This document shows positions 1 through 7,401 of a stretch of DNA of 24,063 nt, piece by piece (position 1 is the first letter of the stretch; the number at the start of each line of letters is the position of its first letter). The stretch covers positions 1 to 24,063 of the forward strand of contig JACQEQ010000155.1 of the NCBI GenBank assembly GCA_016200445.1, read 5' to 3'. The position numbers were made by a program, and so were the translations under genes. The notes under the pieces are model-generated. The model worked only from the letters and a program-made list of their open reading frames with translations, was not told where the DNA came from and searched no databases. Source of the DNA: Gammaproteobacteria bacterium. Lineage in GTDB: Bacteria; Pseudomonadota; Gammaproteobacteria; SG8-11.

Positions 1-339
1 CCGATGCATTTTCGCGTGGGCATCAACGCCGGCGATATGTTGGCCGGCTACATCGGTTCGGCCGAACGAGTGCAATACACGGTGGTCGGCGACGCCGTCA
101 ATGTGGCATCACGCTTGTGCTCGGCCGCAACCGCAGATCAGATCTTGATCACCGAAGACACCTTGCAGATGCAAGGCTTGGCCGACAAGTTGTTGGTCGT
201 GCCTTATCAATCCATTCATGTACGTAACAAATCGCAACCCTTGAGCACATATTTTGTAAACGATGTGCGCCCCTTTTACGCGTCGGCCATGGAGCGGCAA
301 ATTAAAAACGCACTGCTTGCATTGAGCAAGGTGGGTTGA
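1..339 (+). CDS. Class III adenylate/guanylate cyclase, C-terminal part (5' end outside window)
   Basis: The reading frame is open from the first base, so only the end of the protein is present. The visible part matches the second half of a class III nucleotide cyclase catalytic domain, which makes cAMP or cGMP from ATP or GTP. Counting from the first visible Met, a GIN-AG-D segment (residues 6-11) is followed by VVGDAVNVASRL (27-38). In this family that stretch carries the substrate-selecting Asp (D30) and the transition-state Asn and Arg (N33, R37), all present here. The metal-binding aspartates would lie upstream and cannot be checked. Asp at the selecting position suggests ATP. The stop is 1 bp before the next gene, so the two are probably one operon. 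The family call is firm; nucleotide specificity and any N-terminal sensor are unknown. Confidence 0.85.
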   Translation, partial: PMHFRVGINAGDMLAGYIGSAERVQYTVVGDAVNVASRLCSAATADQILITEDTLQMQGLADKLLVVPYQSIHVRNKSQPLSTYFVNDVRPFYASAMERQIKNALLALSKVG

Positions 340-340
340 A

Positions 341-1543
341 ATGAAGGTGTGGCGTTGGGGGTTGGCCGCCACAGGTGTCGCGTCTTTGATGGCTTGTGTT
401 GGTTCTACGCAATATCGCTTTGATGAGAACGACAGCGATCTATTTACTGCCAGTCCTGCCAGTCCGGTGCAATTATTCGCAAAACCAAAAGATCAAGTCC
501 AGGCGCCAACGCTCGCGTCGCTCATTAACTCGCAACACTACGCAGACGCAATCGAACTGATCGAGCGCGATATACGCGCACACGACACCCCAGAAACGCG
601 CCAGCAATTGGCGCAAGTCACCAAGCTGGCGGATTACTACGACAAAGTGGTTGGTGCGGATATCGAGGATGCGGTTAGCAAGCAGGACTGGAACACGGTT
701 TATCGGTTGCTGGACCAGGCCACAGCCTTATACCCGCAAGGCGCAGCGGTGCGCGAATGGCGCAGCGCGCTCGCAGCGCATCGGCAAGTACGCGCCGACG
801 ATTTGAAAGTTTCGTTGCTAATGGAGCGTGCCGCGTGGCTGCTTCAGTCGCGTACAGTGTTGGAAGAATTGGTAAATTTGGAGCCGCGCAATACAGTAGC
901 AACGGGTAAGCTCGATGAGGTGCGCAGCGAAGCGCAAAGTCTAGCGATGCGGCTTTCCAAAATAGGCATCGCCGCATTGACGAACAAAGATCTGGAGTTG
1001 GCGGAACGCTGCTTGACCCTTGCCGACCGGCTGCACCCGATCGCCGAAAACATCCTTGCATTAGAGCGTCTTGATCGTGCTCAGCTTGAAGTGACGCAAG
1101 AAAAACGCAAGCAGCGCTTACGTGAGGAGCAAGAGCAGGCGCGCCGCGATGCGGAAAAGCGCAAGCAGTCGCTGCATGCTGTGGAAGAGCGCCAACAACA
1201 ACAGAGTCGTCATATGGTGGACGACATCAATGCCACGCTTGCGAAAGGCGATTTACTGCGCGCGCAGGCAATGCTCGAACAATTGCGCGGCGCCGACAAA
1301 AATAATTCGCAAATCCCGGTTCTGGAGCAAACGCTCGCTGGTGCAATTGCGGCTCGCGTCGATGAGCTGTTGGAAAAAGGCAATACTTTGTATAGCAACG
1401 GGGATATCGAGCAAGCCAAAACGGTTTGGGAAGAAGCGTTGCTGCTTAACCCGGGTAGCACGCGTGCCCGGGCGCGCGTTGCACGTGCACAGCAAGTGTT
1501 GAGCAATTTACGTGAACAGCAGCAGAAAAAAGCCTCGAATTGA
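341..1543 (+). CDS. TPR-containing predicted lipoprotein
   Basis: This is a 400-residue protein with a lipoprotein signal: a basic start (MKVWRW), a short hydrophobic stretch and the lipobox L16-M17-A18-C19. It is probably lipid-anchored facing the periplasm. The body is almost wholly helical. Repeated units resemble tetratricopeptide repeats, clearest near residues 345-380 (GNTLYSNGDIEQAKTVWEEA, then LLLNPGS). A charged Glu/Arg/Gln-rich stretch at about 250-285 looks like a coiled coil. TPR proteins usually mediate protein-protein contacts, and no catalytic motif is seen. The start codon lies 1 bp after the cyclase stop, so it is probably translationally coupled and may assemble with a membrane-bound cyclase; that link is inferred from position only. 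No specific family was recognised. Confidence 0.8.
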   Translation: MKVWRWGLAATGVASLMACVGSTQYRFDENDSDLFTASPASPVQLFAKPKDQVQAPTLASLINSQHYADAIELIERDIRAHDTPETRQQLAQVTKLADYYDKVVGADIEDAVSKQDWNTVYRLLDQATALYPQGAAVREWRSALAAHRQVRADDLKVSLLMERAAWLLQSRTVLEELVNLEPRNTVATGKLDEVRSEAQSLAMRLSKIGIAALTNKDLELAERCLTLADRLHPIAENILALERLDRAQLEVTQEKRKQRLREEQEQARRDAEKRKQSLHAVEERQQQQSRHMVDDINATLAKGDLLRAQAMLEQLRGADKNNSQIPVLEQTLAGAIAARVDELLEKGNTLYSNGDIEQAKTVWEEALLLNPGSTRARARVARAQQVLSNLREQQQKKASN

Positions 1544-1575
1544 TCGTTACTTTCCCCGCAGCTCATCCCCGGCGC

Positions 1576-1604
1576 TTGGTTTTACCGAGCACGAAGGTTA
1601 TAGT
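1576..1604 (+). promoter_or_regulatory. Putative sigma70 promoter of the gcv transcript
   Basis: A TTGGTT box (1576-1581) and a TATAGT box (1599-1604) are separated by 17 bp. Initiation about 7 bp downstream would place the transcript start just before the first glycine aptamer at about 1619, where a riboswitch leader promoter should be. The match is by eye. Confidence 0.5.
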
Positions 1605-1618
1605 TTGCGCCTCAACAA

Positions 1619-1800
1619 AACCCTCCGTGGGAGAGTGCGGCCCACGCCGCCGCCGAAGGCGCAACCCGCTCGGAATCGCTCAGGCCAAAGGACCGCGGAA
1701 GGACGTTGACTCTGGAGAGTGATCGCAGGGCAGGTTGATTTATGTCAACACCCGCAGCGATCCACCGACGGGGCTCAAGCTCTCAGGTAACCGGACAGAG
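1619..1800 (+). promoter_or_regulatory. Tandem (two-aptamer) glycine riboswitch
   Basis: Two consecutive glycine aptamers precede gcvT. Aptamer 1 spans about 1619-1703. It contains GGGAGAGTGC, then CCGCCGAAGGCGCAA and CTCAGGCCAAAGGACCG, the conserved segments of this class. Aptamer 2 spans about 1709-1800. It contains CTCTGGAGAGTG, CACCGACGGGGC and TCTCAGGTAACCGGACAGAG, with a variable hairpin in between. In aptamer 2, CTCTG (1710-1714) pairs with CAGAG (1796-1800) to form P1. This class binds glycine and usually switches on glycine cleavage genes, which fits the genes downstream. A terminator follows directly, so control is probably by transcription termination. The class assignment is firm; the exact ends are approximate. 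Confidence 0.93.
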
Positions 1801-1840
1801 GGGCGACAGAATGCAAAACGTATTCTGTCGCCCTTTTTTT
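1801..1840 (+). terminator. Intrinsic terminator, expression platform of the glycine riboswitch
   Basis: A perfect 12-bp stem (1801-1812 with 1822-1833, starting GGGCGACAGAAT) has a 9-nt loop and is followed by seven T residues (1834-1840). It abuts the 3' strand of P1 of the second aptamer and lies 25 bp before the gcvT start. This is the position of a regulated attenuator, not of an end-of-operon terminator. Confidence 0.9.
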
Positions 1841-1865
1841 GTTTCTAACGTTCGGAGAAATAATC

Positions 1866-2948
1866 ATGGGTCAACGCACGCCGCTGTACGCCACGCATGT
1901 CGCGCAGCACGCCAAGATGGTGGATTTTGGCGGCTGGGACATGCCGATCAATTACGGCTCGCAAATCGAAGAGCATCATCAGGTGCGGCGCGACGCGGGC
2001 ATGTTCGACGTTTCACACATGACGGTGTTGGACTTGCGCGGGCCGCGCGTGCGCGAGTTTCTGCGCTATTTACTGGCTAATAATGTTGACCGGCTGAAAG
2101 ACTCCGGCAAGGCGCTGTATAGCTGCATGCTCAACGAGCGCGGCGGGGTGATCGACGACCTGATCGTGTACTTCATGGACGAGAGCTGGTTCCGCATGGT
2201 CGTGAACGCCGCCACGCGCGACAAAGACATCGCGTGGATCACCAAACAAGCGCAGGCATTTAACGTCGCAGTAACCGAACGCGGTGAGCTTTCGATGATT
2301 GCGGTGCAAGGTCCGAACGCGCGCGCCAAAGCGCATCAGGTATTAGGTAAAGCCGCAGAGGGAGCGCTGAGTGACATTGGCGTGTTTTTTGCGCGCACGG
2401 TCGGCGAGATGTTCGTCGCGCGCACCGGTTACACCGGCGAAGACGGTTACGAAATTATTTTACCGGCCACGCAAGCAGTTAATTTGTGGAAGCAATTGTT
2501 TGAAGCGGGAGTTAAGCCGATTGGTTTGGGCGCGCGCGATACGCTGCGGCTGGAAGCCGGTATGAATTTGTACGGCTCGGATATGGACGAAACCCTCACG
2601 CCGCTGGAAGCCGGTCTGGCGTGGACGGTCGGCTGGAATCCGCCCGAGCGCAATTTCATCGGCCGCGCGGTGCTCGATGCGCAGCGCACTACGCCGCACC
2701 GGCAATTCGTCGGTTTGGTGCTGAGCGACAAAGGCGTGCTGCGCAACCACCAAAAAGTTTTAGCCGGCGGCAAAGAAATCGGTGAAATCACCAGCGGCAG
2801 CTTCTCGCCGACGCTCGGCAAGGCGATTGCGTTCGCGCGCATCGACGCCGGAGTCACCGGCGAATGCGGTGTGGACATGCGCGGCAAGGTGCTGAGCGTG
2901 ACTATTGTAAAACCGCCGTTTGCGCGCAATGGCAAAGCCTGCGTGTAG
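1866..2948 (+). CDS. gcvT: Glycine cleavage system T protein (aminomethyltransferase)
   Basis: GcvT transfers the methylene group from the aminomethyl-lipoyl arm of the H protein to tetrahydrofolate, releasing ammonia. It is cytoplasmic. The 360-residue protein has the usual family length. It opens with the typical RTPLYATHV and GGWDMPINYGSQIEEHHQVR segments, followed by DVSHMTV. The later GYTGEDGYEI and GLGARDTLRLEAGMNLYG segments, also conserved in the family, are present. ATG at 1866 was chosen because GGAGAAA (1854-1860) precedes it and the product aligns with the family start; an upstream TTG at 1839 would begin inside the terminator region. It is the first gene downstream of the riboswitch and is followed 45 bp later by gcvH. 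Confidence 0.96.
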   Translation: MGQRTPLYATHVAQHAKMVDFGGWDMPINYGSQIEEHHQVRRDAGMFDVSHMTVLDLRGPRVREFLRYLLANNVDRLKDSGKALYSCMLNERGGVIDDLIVYFMDESWFRMVVNAATRDKDIAWITKQAQAFNVAVTERGELSMIAVQGPNARAKAHQVLGKAAEGALSDIGVFFARTVGEMFVARTGYTGEDGYEIILPATQAVNLWKQLFEAGVKPIGLGARDTLRLEAGMNLYGSDMDETLTPLEAGLAWTVGWNPPERNFIGRAVLDAQRTTPHRQFVGLVLSDKGVLRNHQKVLAGGKEIGEITSGSFSPTLGKAIAFARIDAGVTGECGVDMRGKVLSVTIVKPPFARNGKACV

Positions 2949-2993
2949 CACGCACGAATCATTTTTGAACAACCACCTACCATCGAGGCTGCT

Positions 2994-3389
2994 ATGAGTA
3001 ACATCCCGCAAAATCTGAAATACACCAAAACCCACGAGTGGGTGCTCGTCAACGCCGACGGCACCGCGACGGTAGGCATCACCGACTATGCGCAAGACTT
3101 GCTGGGCGACATCGTGTTCATCCAAACGCCCGACATCGGCAATAACGTGAAAGCATCGCAGGATTGCGCGGTGGTCGAGTCGGTCAAGGCGGCGTCGGAT
3201 ATTTATGCGCCCATCGCCGGCACGATCACGGCGGGCAATGCAGCGTTGAGCGCGGAGCCTGAAATTGTCAACAAAGACCCCTTCGGCGTCGGCTGGATTT
3301 TCAAAATGAGCATCGCCGACAAGGGCGAGCTAGACAAATTACTGACGCCCAAACAATACGCAGATCACGTCGCGTCCGAAGCACACTGA
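2994..3389 (+). CDS. gcvH: Glycine cleavage system H protein (lipoyl carrier)
   Basis: This is the small lipoylated shuttle that carries the aminomethyl intermediate between the P, T and L proteins. It is 131 residues, normal for GcvH. The start KYTKTHEWV is typical, and the lipoyl-attachment Lys65 lies in VVESVKAASD. GITDYAQDLLGDIVF and the C-terminal NKDPFGVGWIFKM also fit the family. It sits between gcvT and gcvPA with only 10 bp before the next start. No L protein (dihydrolipoyl dehydrogenase) gene is in the window, as is common because that subunit is shared with other complexes. Confidence 0.97.
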   Translation: MSNIPQNLKYTKTHEWVLVNADGTATVGITDYAQDLLGDIVFIQTPDIGNNVKASQDCAVVESVKAASDIYAPIAGTITAGNAALSAEPEIVNKDPFGVGWIFKMSIADKGELDKLLTPKQYADHVASEAH

Positions 3390-3399
3390 GAGTCATATC

Positions 3400-4758
3400 A
3401 TGCCGTTTATTCCGCACACCCAAGCCGATGTCAGCGCGATGCTCGACGCCATCGGCGCACGCAGCATCGACGATTTGTTCGACGAAATTCCCGCCGCGCT
3501 GCGCAGTGCCGCGTTGCAGCACGTGCCCGAAGGCATGAACGAAATGCAGGTCGGGCGCTTGATGCGCGCACGCGCGGACCAGGACGGCACGCCGCTGTGC
3601 TTCATCGGCGCGGGCGCATACATGCATCACATCCCGGCTGCCGTGTGGGAGTTGACCACGCGCGGTGAGTTTTACACGGCTTACACGCCTTACCAGGCGG
3701 AGGCGAGTCAGGGCACGCTGCAATTGCTCTACGAATACCAGACCATGATGACCAGCCTGACCGGCATGGATGTGTCAAACGCGTCGATGTACGACGGCGC
3801 GTCGAGTCTGGCCGAAGCGGTGTTGATGGCGGTGCGGGTGAATCGCACCTCCAAGAGCAAGCGCGTGCTGGTGCCGCGCACCGTGCATCCGTTGTATCGC
3901 AAGGTCGCGCAAGCAATTGTCAAGAACCAGGGTATCGTGCTCGAAGAACTGGATTATGATCGCGCCGGCGGTTTCATCGATCCCGCCGCGTTGCCGAAAG
4001 AGCCGGGCGATTTCGCGGCGCTGGTGATTCCGCAGCCGAACTTTTTCGGCGTGCTGGAAGAAGTCGATGCGTTGACCGATTGGGCACAGCAGCACAAAGC
4101 ACTGGTGATTGCGGTGGTGAATCCCACGTCGCTTGCGATGCTCAAGCCGCCCGGTCAATGGGGCACGCGCGGCGCCGACATCGCGTGCGGCGATGGCCAG
4201 CCGCTGGGTGCGCCACTGTCCTCGGGCGGGCCGTATTTCGGTTTCATGTGCTGTAAGCAGGAGCACGTGCGCCAGATGCCGGGACGCATTATCGGCCGCA
4301 CCGTCGATCTCGACGGCAAGCCCGGCTTTGCGCTCACGTTGCAGGCGCGCGAACAACATATCCGCCGCTCCAAGGCGACGTCGAACATCTGCACTAATCA
4401 GGGTTTACTGGTCACGGCCGCGACCATTTACATGTCGCTGGTCGGCGCCGAAGGTTTGGAGCGCGTCGCGGCTGCCTGTCATGCCAACACCCGCGCCCTG
4501 ACCGGCAAGCTGTGCGCGCTGCCGGGCGTTACACCGCTATTCGATCGACCGGTGTTTCATGAGACGGCATTGCGGCTGCCGTCGCCGGTAAGCGCGGTTC
4601 TTGACAAGCTGGCGGCGCAGAATATTCTCGGCGGGTACAGTCTGCACGACGACTACCCTGAATTAGGCGACGCGCTGCTGGTCTGTGCAACTGAAGTTCA
4701 TGCGAATGAAGACTTTGAGTCGTTCGCGTCATCACTTAATGCCGCGCTGCGGCGTTAA
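3400..4758 (+). CDS. gcvPA: Glycine dehydrogenase (decarboxylating) subunit 1
   Basis: This is the first half of a split P protein. With GcvPB it forms the PLP enzyme that decarboxylates glycine and loads the aminomethyl group on GcvH. The 452-residue length is normal for the A subunit. It has the N-terminal MPFIPHTQADVSAML, then YTPYQAEASQGTLQ, TGMDVSNASMYDG, GDGQPLGAPLSSGGPYFGF and SNICTNQGL segments of this family. The PLP lysine is on the B subunit, so its absence here is expected. It follows gcvH by 10 bp. Unusually, the next gene is tpx and not gcvPB, which lies about 2.6 kb further on. Confidence 0.95.
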   Translation: MPFIPHTQADVSAMLDAIGARSIDDLFDEIPAALRSAALQHVPEGMNEMQVGRLMRARADQDGTPLCFIGAGAYMHHIPAAVWELTTRGEFYTAYTPYQAEASQGTLQLLYEYQTMMTSLTGMDVSNASMYDGASSLAEAVLMAVRVNRTSKSKRVLVPRTVHPLYRKVAQAIVKNQGIVLEELDYDRAGGFIDPAALPKEPGDFAALVIPQPNFFGVLEEVDALTDWAQQHKALVIAVVNPTSLAMLKPPGQWGTRGADIACGDGQPLGAPLSSGGPYFGFMCCKQEHVRQMPGRIIGRTVDLDGKPGFALTLQAREQHIRRSKATSNICTNQGLLVTAATIYMSLVGAEGLERVAAACHANTRALTGKLCALPGVTPLFDRPVFHETALRLPSPVSAVLDKLAAQNILGGYSLHDDYPELGDALLVCATEVHANEDFESFASSLNAALRR

Positions 4759-4780
4759 TCCACACACGGAGGACACTGTC

Positions 4781-5281
4781 ATGGCAAAAGTTACGCACAA
4801 CGGAAAGCCGGTCAACACCAACGGCGAATTGCCTGCAAAAGGTAGTCAGGCACCAAATTTTCACTTGGTCGACGCCAGTCTGAATGATGTGTATTTGGAA
4901 ACCTACAAGGGCAAGAAAAAGTTGATCAACATCGTGGTCAGTCTCGACACGGGCATTTGCGAGCGTTCGGCAAAAACCCTGGCCGAAGTCGCGCCGCGCC
5001 ACACTGATACCGTGTTTCTGACTGTGTCGGCGGACTTGCCGTTCGCGCAGGCGCGGGCGTGCAAACCCGGTACCGCACCCAACGCATTTACGCTGTCGAT
5101 GATGCGTTCGCGCAACTTCGCGAAAGACTATGGCGTGCTGCTGACCGACGGAGTGCTCGCCGGTGTCTGTTCGCGTGCGGTGGTGGTATTGGATGTCAAC
5201 GACAAAGTGCTCTACACGCAGTTGGTGCCGGAAATTGCGAGCGATCCGAATCTGGATGCGGCGATTGCAGCATTGAAGTAG
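4781..5281 (+). CDS. tpx: Thiol peroxidase (atypical 2-Cys peroxiredoxin)
   Basis: Tpx reduces hydrogen peroxide and alkyl or lipid hydroperoxides using thioredoxin. In other Gram-negatives it is soluble. The 166-residue length matches the family. The peroxidatic Cys60 is in SLDTGICERS and the resolving Cys94 in SADLPFAQARACKPG, both at the expected spacing. The C-terminal RAVVVLDVNDKVLYTQLVPEI is also characteristic. A third cysteine, Cys130 (LAGVCSRAVVV), is absent from the E. coli protein as I recall it. ATG at 4781 was chosen for the GGAGGA (4769-4774) just upstream and the family length. It lies 22 bp after gcvPA and 34 bp before the lapC-like gene, so it is probably co-transcribed with the gcv genes. 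Confidence 0.95.
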   Translation: MAKVTHNGKPVNTNGELPAKGSQAPNFHLVDASLNDVYLETYKGKKKLINIVVSLDTGICERSAKTLAEVAPRHTDTVFLTVSADLPFAQARACKPGTAPNAFTLSMMRSRNFAKDYGVLLTDGVLAGVCSRAVVVLDVNDKVLYTQLVPEIASDPNLDAAIAALK

Positions 5282-5315
5282 TCACTAACGTTTCGTACGG
5301 TAGCAGCGGGCAGCA

Positions 5316-7175
5316 ATGGCACACACAAGCGTGTTCGAACCGGCTCCGCGCGCGCAACTCGCGCGCTGGGCCGGCTGGTATTTTCTCGTCAACGCCGGTG
5401 TGCTGTTGCTGTTATCGCTGCGCTATTTTTCCGCAGCAAGTTTGCCTGAAGGTATATTTGCGCGGGTATTTTCAGTATTAGCCGCGACCGGGCACTTCGC
5501 GTCGTTCGCGTTGATCGGCGTTCTCATCGCGCTGCCGTTGATTTTGCTGGTGCCGCGCAAGGGCGCGGTGTTTGCGTTTGCGCAAGTGTTCATGGCGCTG
5601 GTGCTGCTGGCCGTGATCATCGACACCTTTGTGTTTGCCCAATACCGCTATCACCTCAACGGCATGGTGCTTGACTTATTACTGGGCGGCGCCGCGCTGG
5701 AAATTTTTACTTTCTCCGGTGTGGTGTGGTTGCTGTTCGTGTTGTTGTTGCTGGGTTGCTTCGCCGCGCAGTGGTGGTTAGGGCGCCGATTATGGAATTG
5801 GACGCAACGTACACAGCGCAACAATTACGGTTTCATCGTTGCTGCCGTATTAGCCAGCGTATTTGCGACCGAGAACGTCGTGTATGCATGGGCGGATGCG
5901 AGCGCCTATACGCCCATCACCAAACAGATTCGTGTCTTGCCTGGCTACGCGCCGCTCACTGCGAAAAAGTTTTTCGACCGCTTTGGTTTGAGCAGTGCGC
6001 CGGACACGGCGGCCGCGCTGAATTTCCAACGTAACAGCAGCTTGGTGTATCCCGCGCACGCGCTGCAATGCACCGCACCGGTAGCACCGTTGAATATTCT
6101 GTTCATCCTGATCGATGCGTGGCGCTTCGATGCGCTTACGCCCGAAGTTACGCCTAATATTTACCGGCTGGCAGCTTCCAGCTGGCGTTTTGAAAATCAT
6201 TTCAGCGGCGCGAATTCCACGCGCACCGGCGTGTTCAGCCTGATGTACGGCATCCCCGGCACCTACTGGCATGCGATGCTTGCCGAGCAGCGCGGTTCAG
6301 TGTTGATCGAGGAGCTCGTACATGACAATTACCGCATGGGTATCTTCGGCAGCGCCAAGCTCACCAGCCCGGAGTTCGACCGCACCGTGTTTGCGCCGGT
6401 GAAAAATTTGCGTACCCAATCGCAAGGCGACTCGCCCAGCGCACGCGATCAGAATATTACCGACGAATTCCGCGCGTTTCTCGACCGGCCGGAAATCGCG
6501 CGTCAACCCTTCTTTGGCTTTTTATTTTACGACTCACCGCACGGCTACGATTTCCCGGCCAATTATCCGTTGCCGTTTACGCCGTCGTGGGCACAGGTGA
6601 ATTATTTGGCGCTGAACAACGATTCCGATCCGCTGCCGTTTGCCAATCGCTATAGGAATTCCGTGCACTACACCGACAGTCTGGTGGGGCAGGTGCTCGA
6701 CAAATTACGCGCGCAAAACCTGTTGGACAAAACCATCGTCGTCGTGACCGGCGACCATGGTCAGGAATTCAACGACAACAAGCTCAACTACTGGGGTCAC
6801 AACAGCAACTTCTCGCGTTACCAAACCCAGGTGCCGTTGCTGATTCGCTGGCCCGGCCAGGGCGCGCAGCGTTATACGCATCGCACCAGCCATTTTGATG
6901 TGGTGCCGACGTTGCTGCACGATGCATTAGGATGCACGAACCCCACGCACGATTACAGCAGCGGCTTGCGCTTGAGCGAAGTCGACGGACAGCGCTTATT
7001 GATATTGTCAAGCTACGAACAGTTCGCCGTGGTGGAGCCGACGCGCACTGCGATCGTCGACGAGCTGGGCAGTATGGACGTGGTGGATGAGCGTTACCGT
7101 CCCAGCAACGACAAACTTGCACCGCCGCGTTTGGCGCAGGCGATGGATGAGATGGCACGATTCTATAAACGCTAA
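5316..7175 (+). CDS. yejM: YejM/LapC (PbgA)-like inner-membrane sulfatase-fold protein
   Basis: The 619-residue protein has about five N-terminal membrane segments (roughly 17-37, 55-80, 86-108, 128-155, 170-190), followed by a periplasmic alkaline-phosphatase/sulfatase-fold domain. The linker NVVYAWADASAYTPITKQ, then LTAKKFFDRFGL, closely matches the E. coli YejM linker as remembered (HVVYIWADANFYRPIT, then MTARRFLEKHGL). E. coli YejM senses periplasmic LPS and controls LpxC proteolysis through LapB. Here the fold's metal-site residues look present: Asp267 (LIDAWRFD), a candidate nucleophile Thr302 (NSTRTG), Asp480-His481 (TGDHGQEF) and the His of WGHNSNF. It may therefore be an active hydrolase or transferase. 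It lies 34 bp after tpx, between the gcv genes. Family is fairly sure; whether it regulates LPS or acts as an enzyme is open. Confidence 0.78.
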   Translation: MAHTSVFEPAPRAQLARWAGWYFLVNAGVLLLLSLRYFSAASLPEGIFARVFSVLAATGHFASFALIGVLIALPLILLVPRKGAVFAFAQVFMALVLLAVIIDTFVFAQYRYHLNGMVLDLLLGGAALEIFTFSGVVWLLFVLLLLGCFAAQWWLGRRLWNWTQRTQRNNYGFIVAAVLASVFATENVVYAWADASAYTPITKQIRVLPGYAPLTAKKFFDRFGLSSAPDTAAALNFQRNSSLVYPAHALQCTAPVAPLNILFILIDAWRFDALTPEVTPNIYRLAASSWRFENHFSGANSTRTGVFSLMYGIPGTYWHAMLAEQRGSVLIEELVHDNYRMGIFGSAKLTSPEFDRTVFAPVKNLRTQSQGDSPSARDQNITDEFRAFLDRPEIARQPFFGFLFYDSPHGYDFPANYPLPFTPSWAQVNYLALNNDSDPLPFANRYRNSVHYTDSLVGQVLDKLRAQNLLDKTIVVVTGDHGQEFNDNKLNYWGHNSNFSRYQTQVPLLIRWPGQGAQRYTHRTSHFDVVPTLLHDALGCTNPTHDYSSGLRLSEVDGQRLLILSSYEQFAVVEPTRTAIVDELGSMDVVDERYRPSNDKLAPPRLAQAMDEMARFYKR

Positions 7176-7203
7176 ATGATTAGTGAGGTTAAAGCAGAGC
7201 GTC

Positions 7204-7301
7204 CCTTCCCCCTGCAAGGGGGAAGGAGAGGATGGGGGTGATGGTCTACAGCGTGCTTGCACCCCCCCCCCATCCCAGCCTTCCCCCTTGCAGGGGGAAG
7301 G
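7204..7301. repeat. Composite inverted repeat R1 (two mirrored hairpins)
   Basis: Two 23-bp palindromes (7204-7226 and 7279-7301) are exact reverse complements of each other. Each has a 10-bp stem, CCTTCCCCCT with AGGGGGAAGG. Inside them a second inverted pair continues, GGATGGGGGTG (7230-7240) facing a C-run ending ATCC (from 7260 to about 7276). The spacer is 19 bp (7241-7259). The whole can fold as two small hairpins or one long one. It fills the gap between the lapC-like gene and gcvPB. There is no T-run, so it is not a standard intrinsic terminator. A further small hairpin (GCCGC-TAAT-GCGGC, 7345-7358) lies between it and gcvPB. Confidence 0.9.
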
Positions 7302-7401
7302 AGTGCCTAATGTCGACGTTAACGATGTTTGCCTAGAGGATGGTGCCGCTAATGCGGCGGACTAAATGATCTACAGTTCCTCAATACTGAACGGAGTATC
7401 T

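Noticed and set aside
675..1566. Long minus-strand frames opposite the TPR lipoprotein gene
   Set aside because: They are low-complexity Arg/Ser/Cys-rich translations with no family features and lie opposite a clear gene.
1839..1865. gcvT start at TTG 1839
   Set aside because: It begins at the terminator T-run; ATG 1866 has a good ribosome-binding site and matches the family start.
7204..7301. R1 as a CRISPR array or intrinsic terminator
   Set aside because: There are only two units in inverted order with no repeated spacers, and no T-run follows either hairpin.
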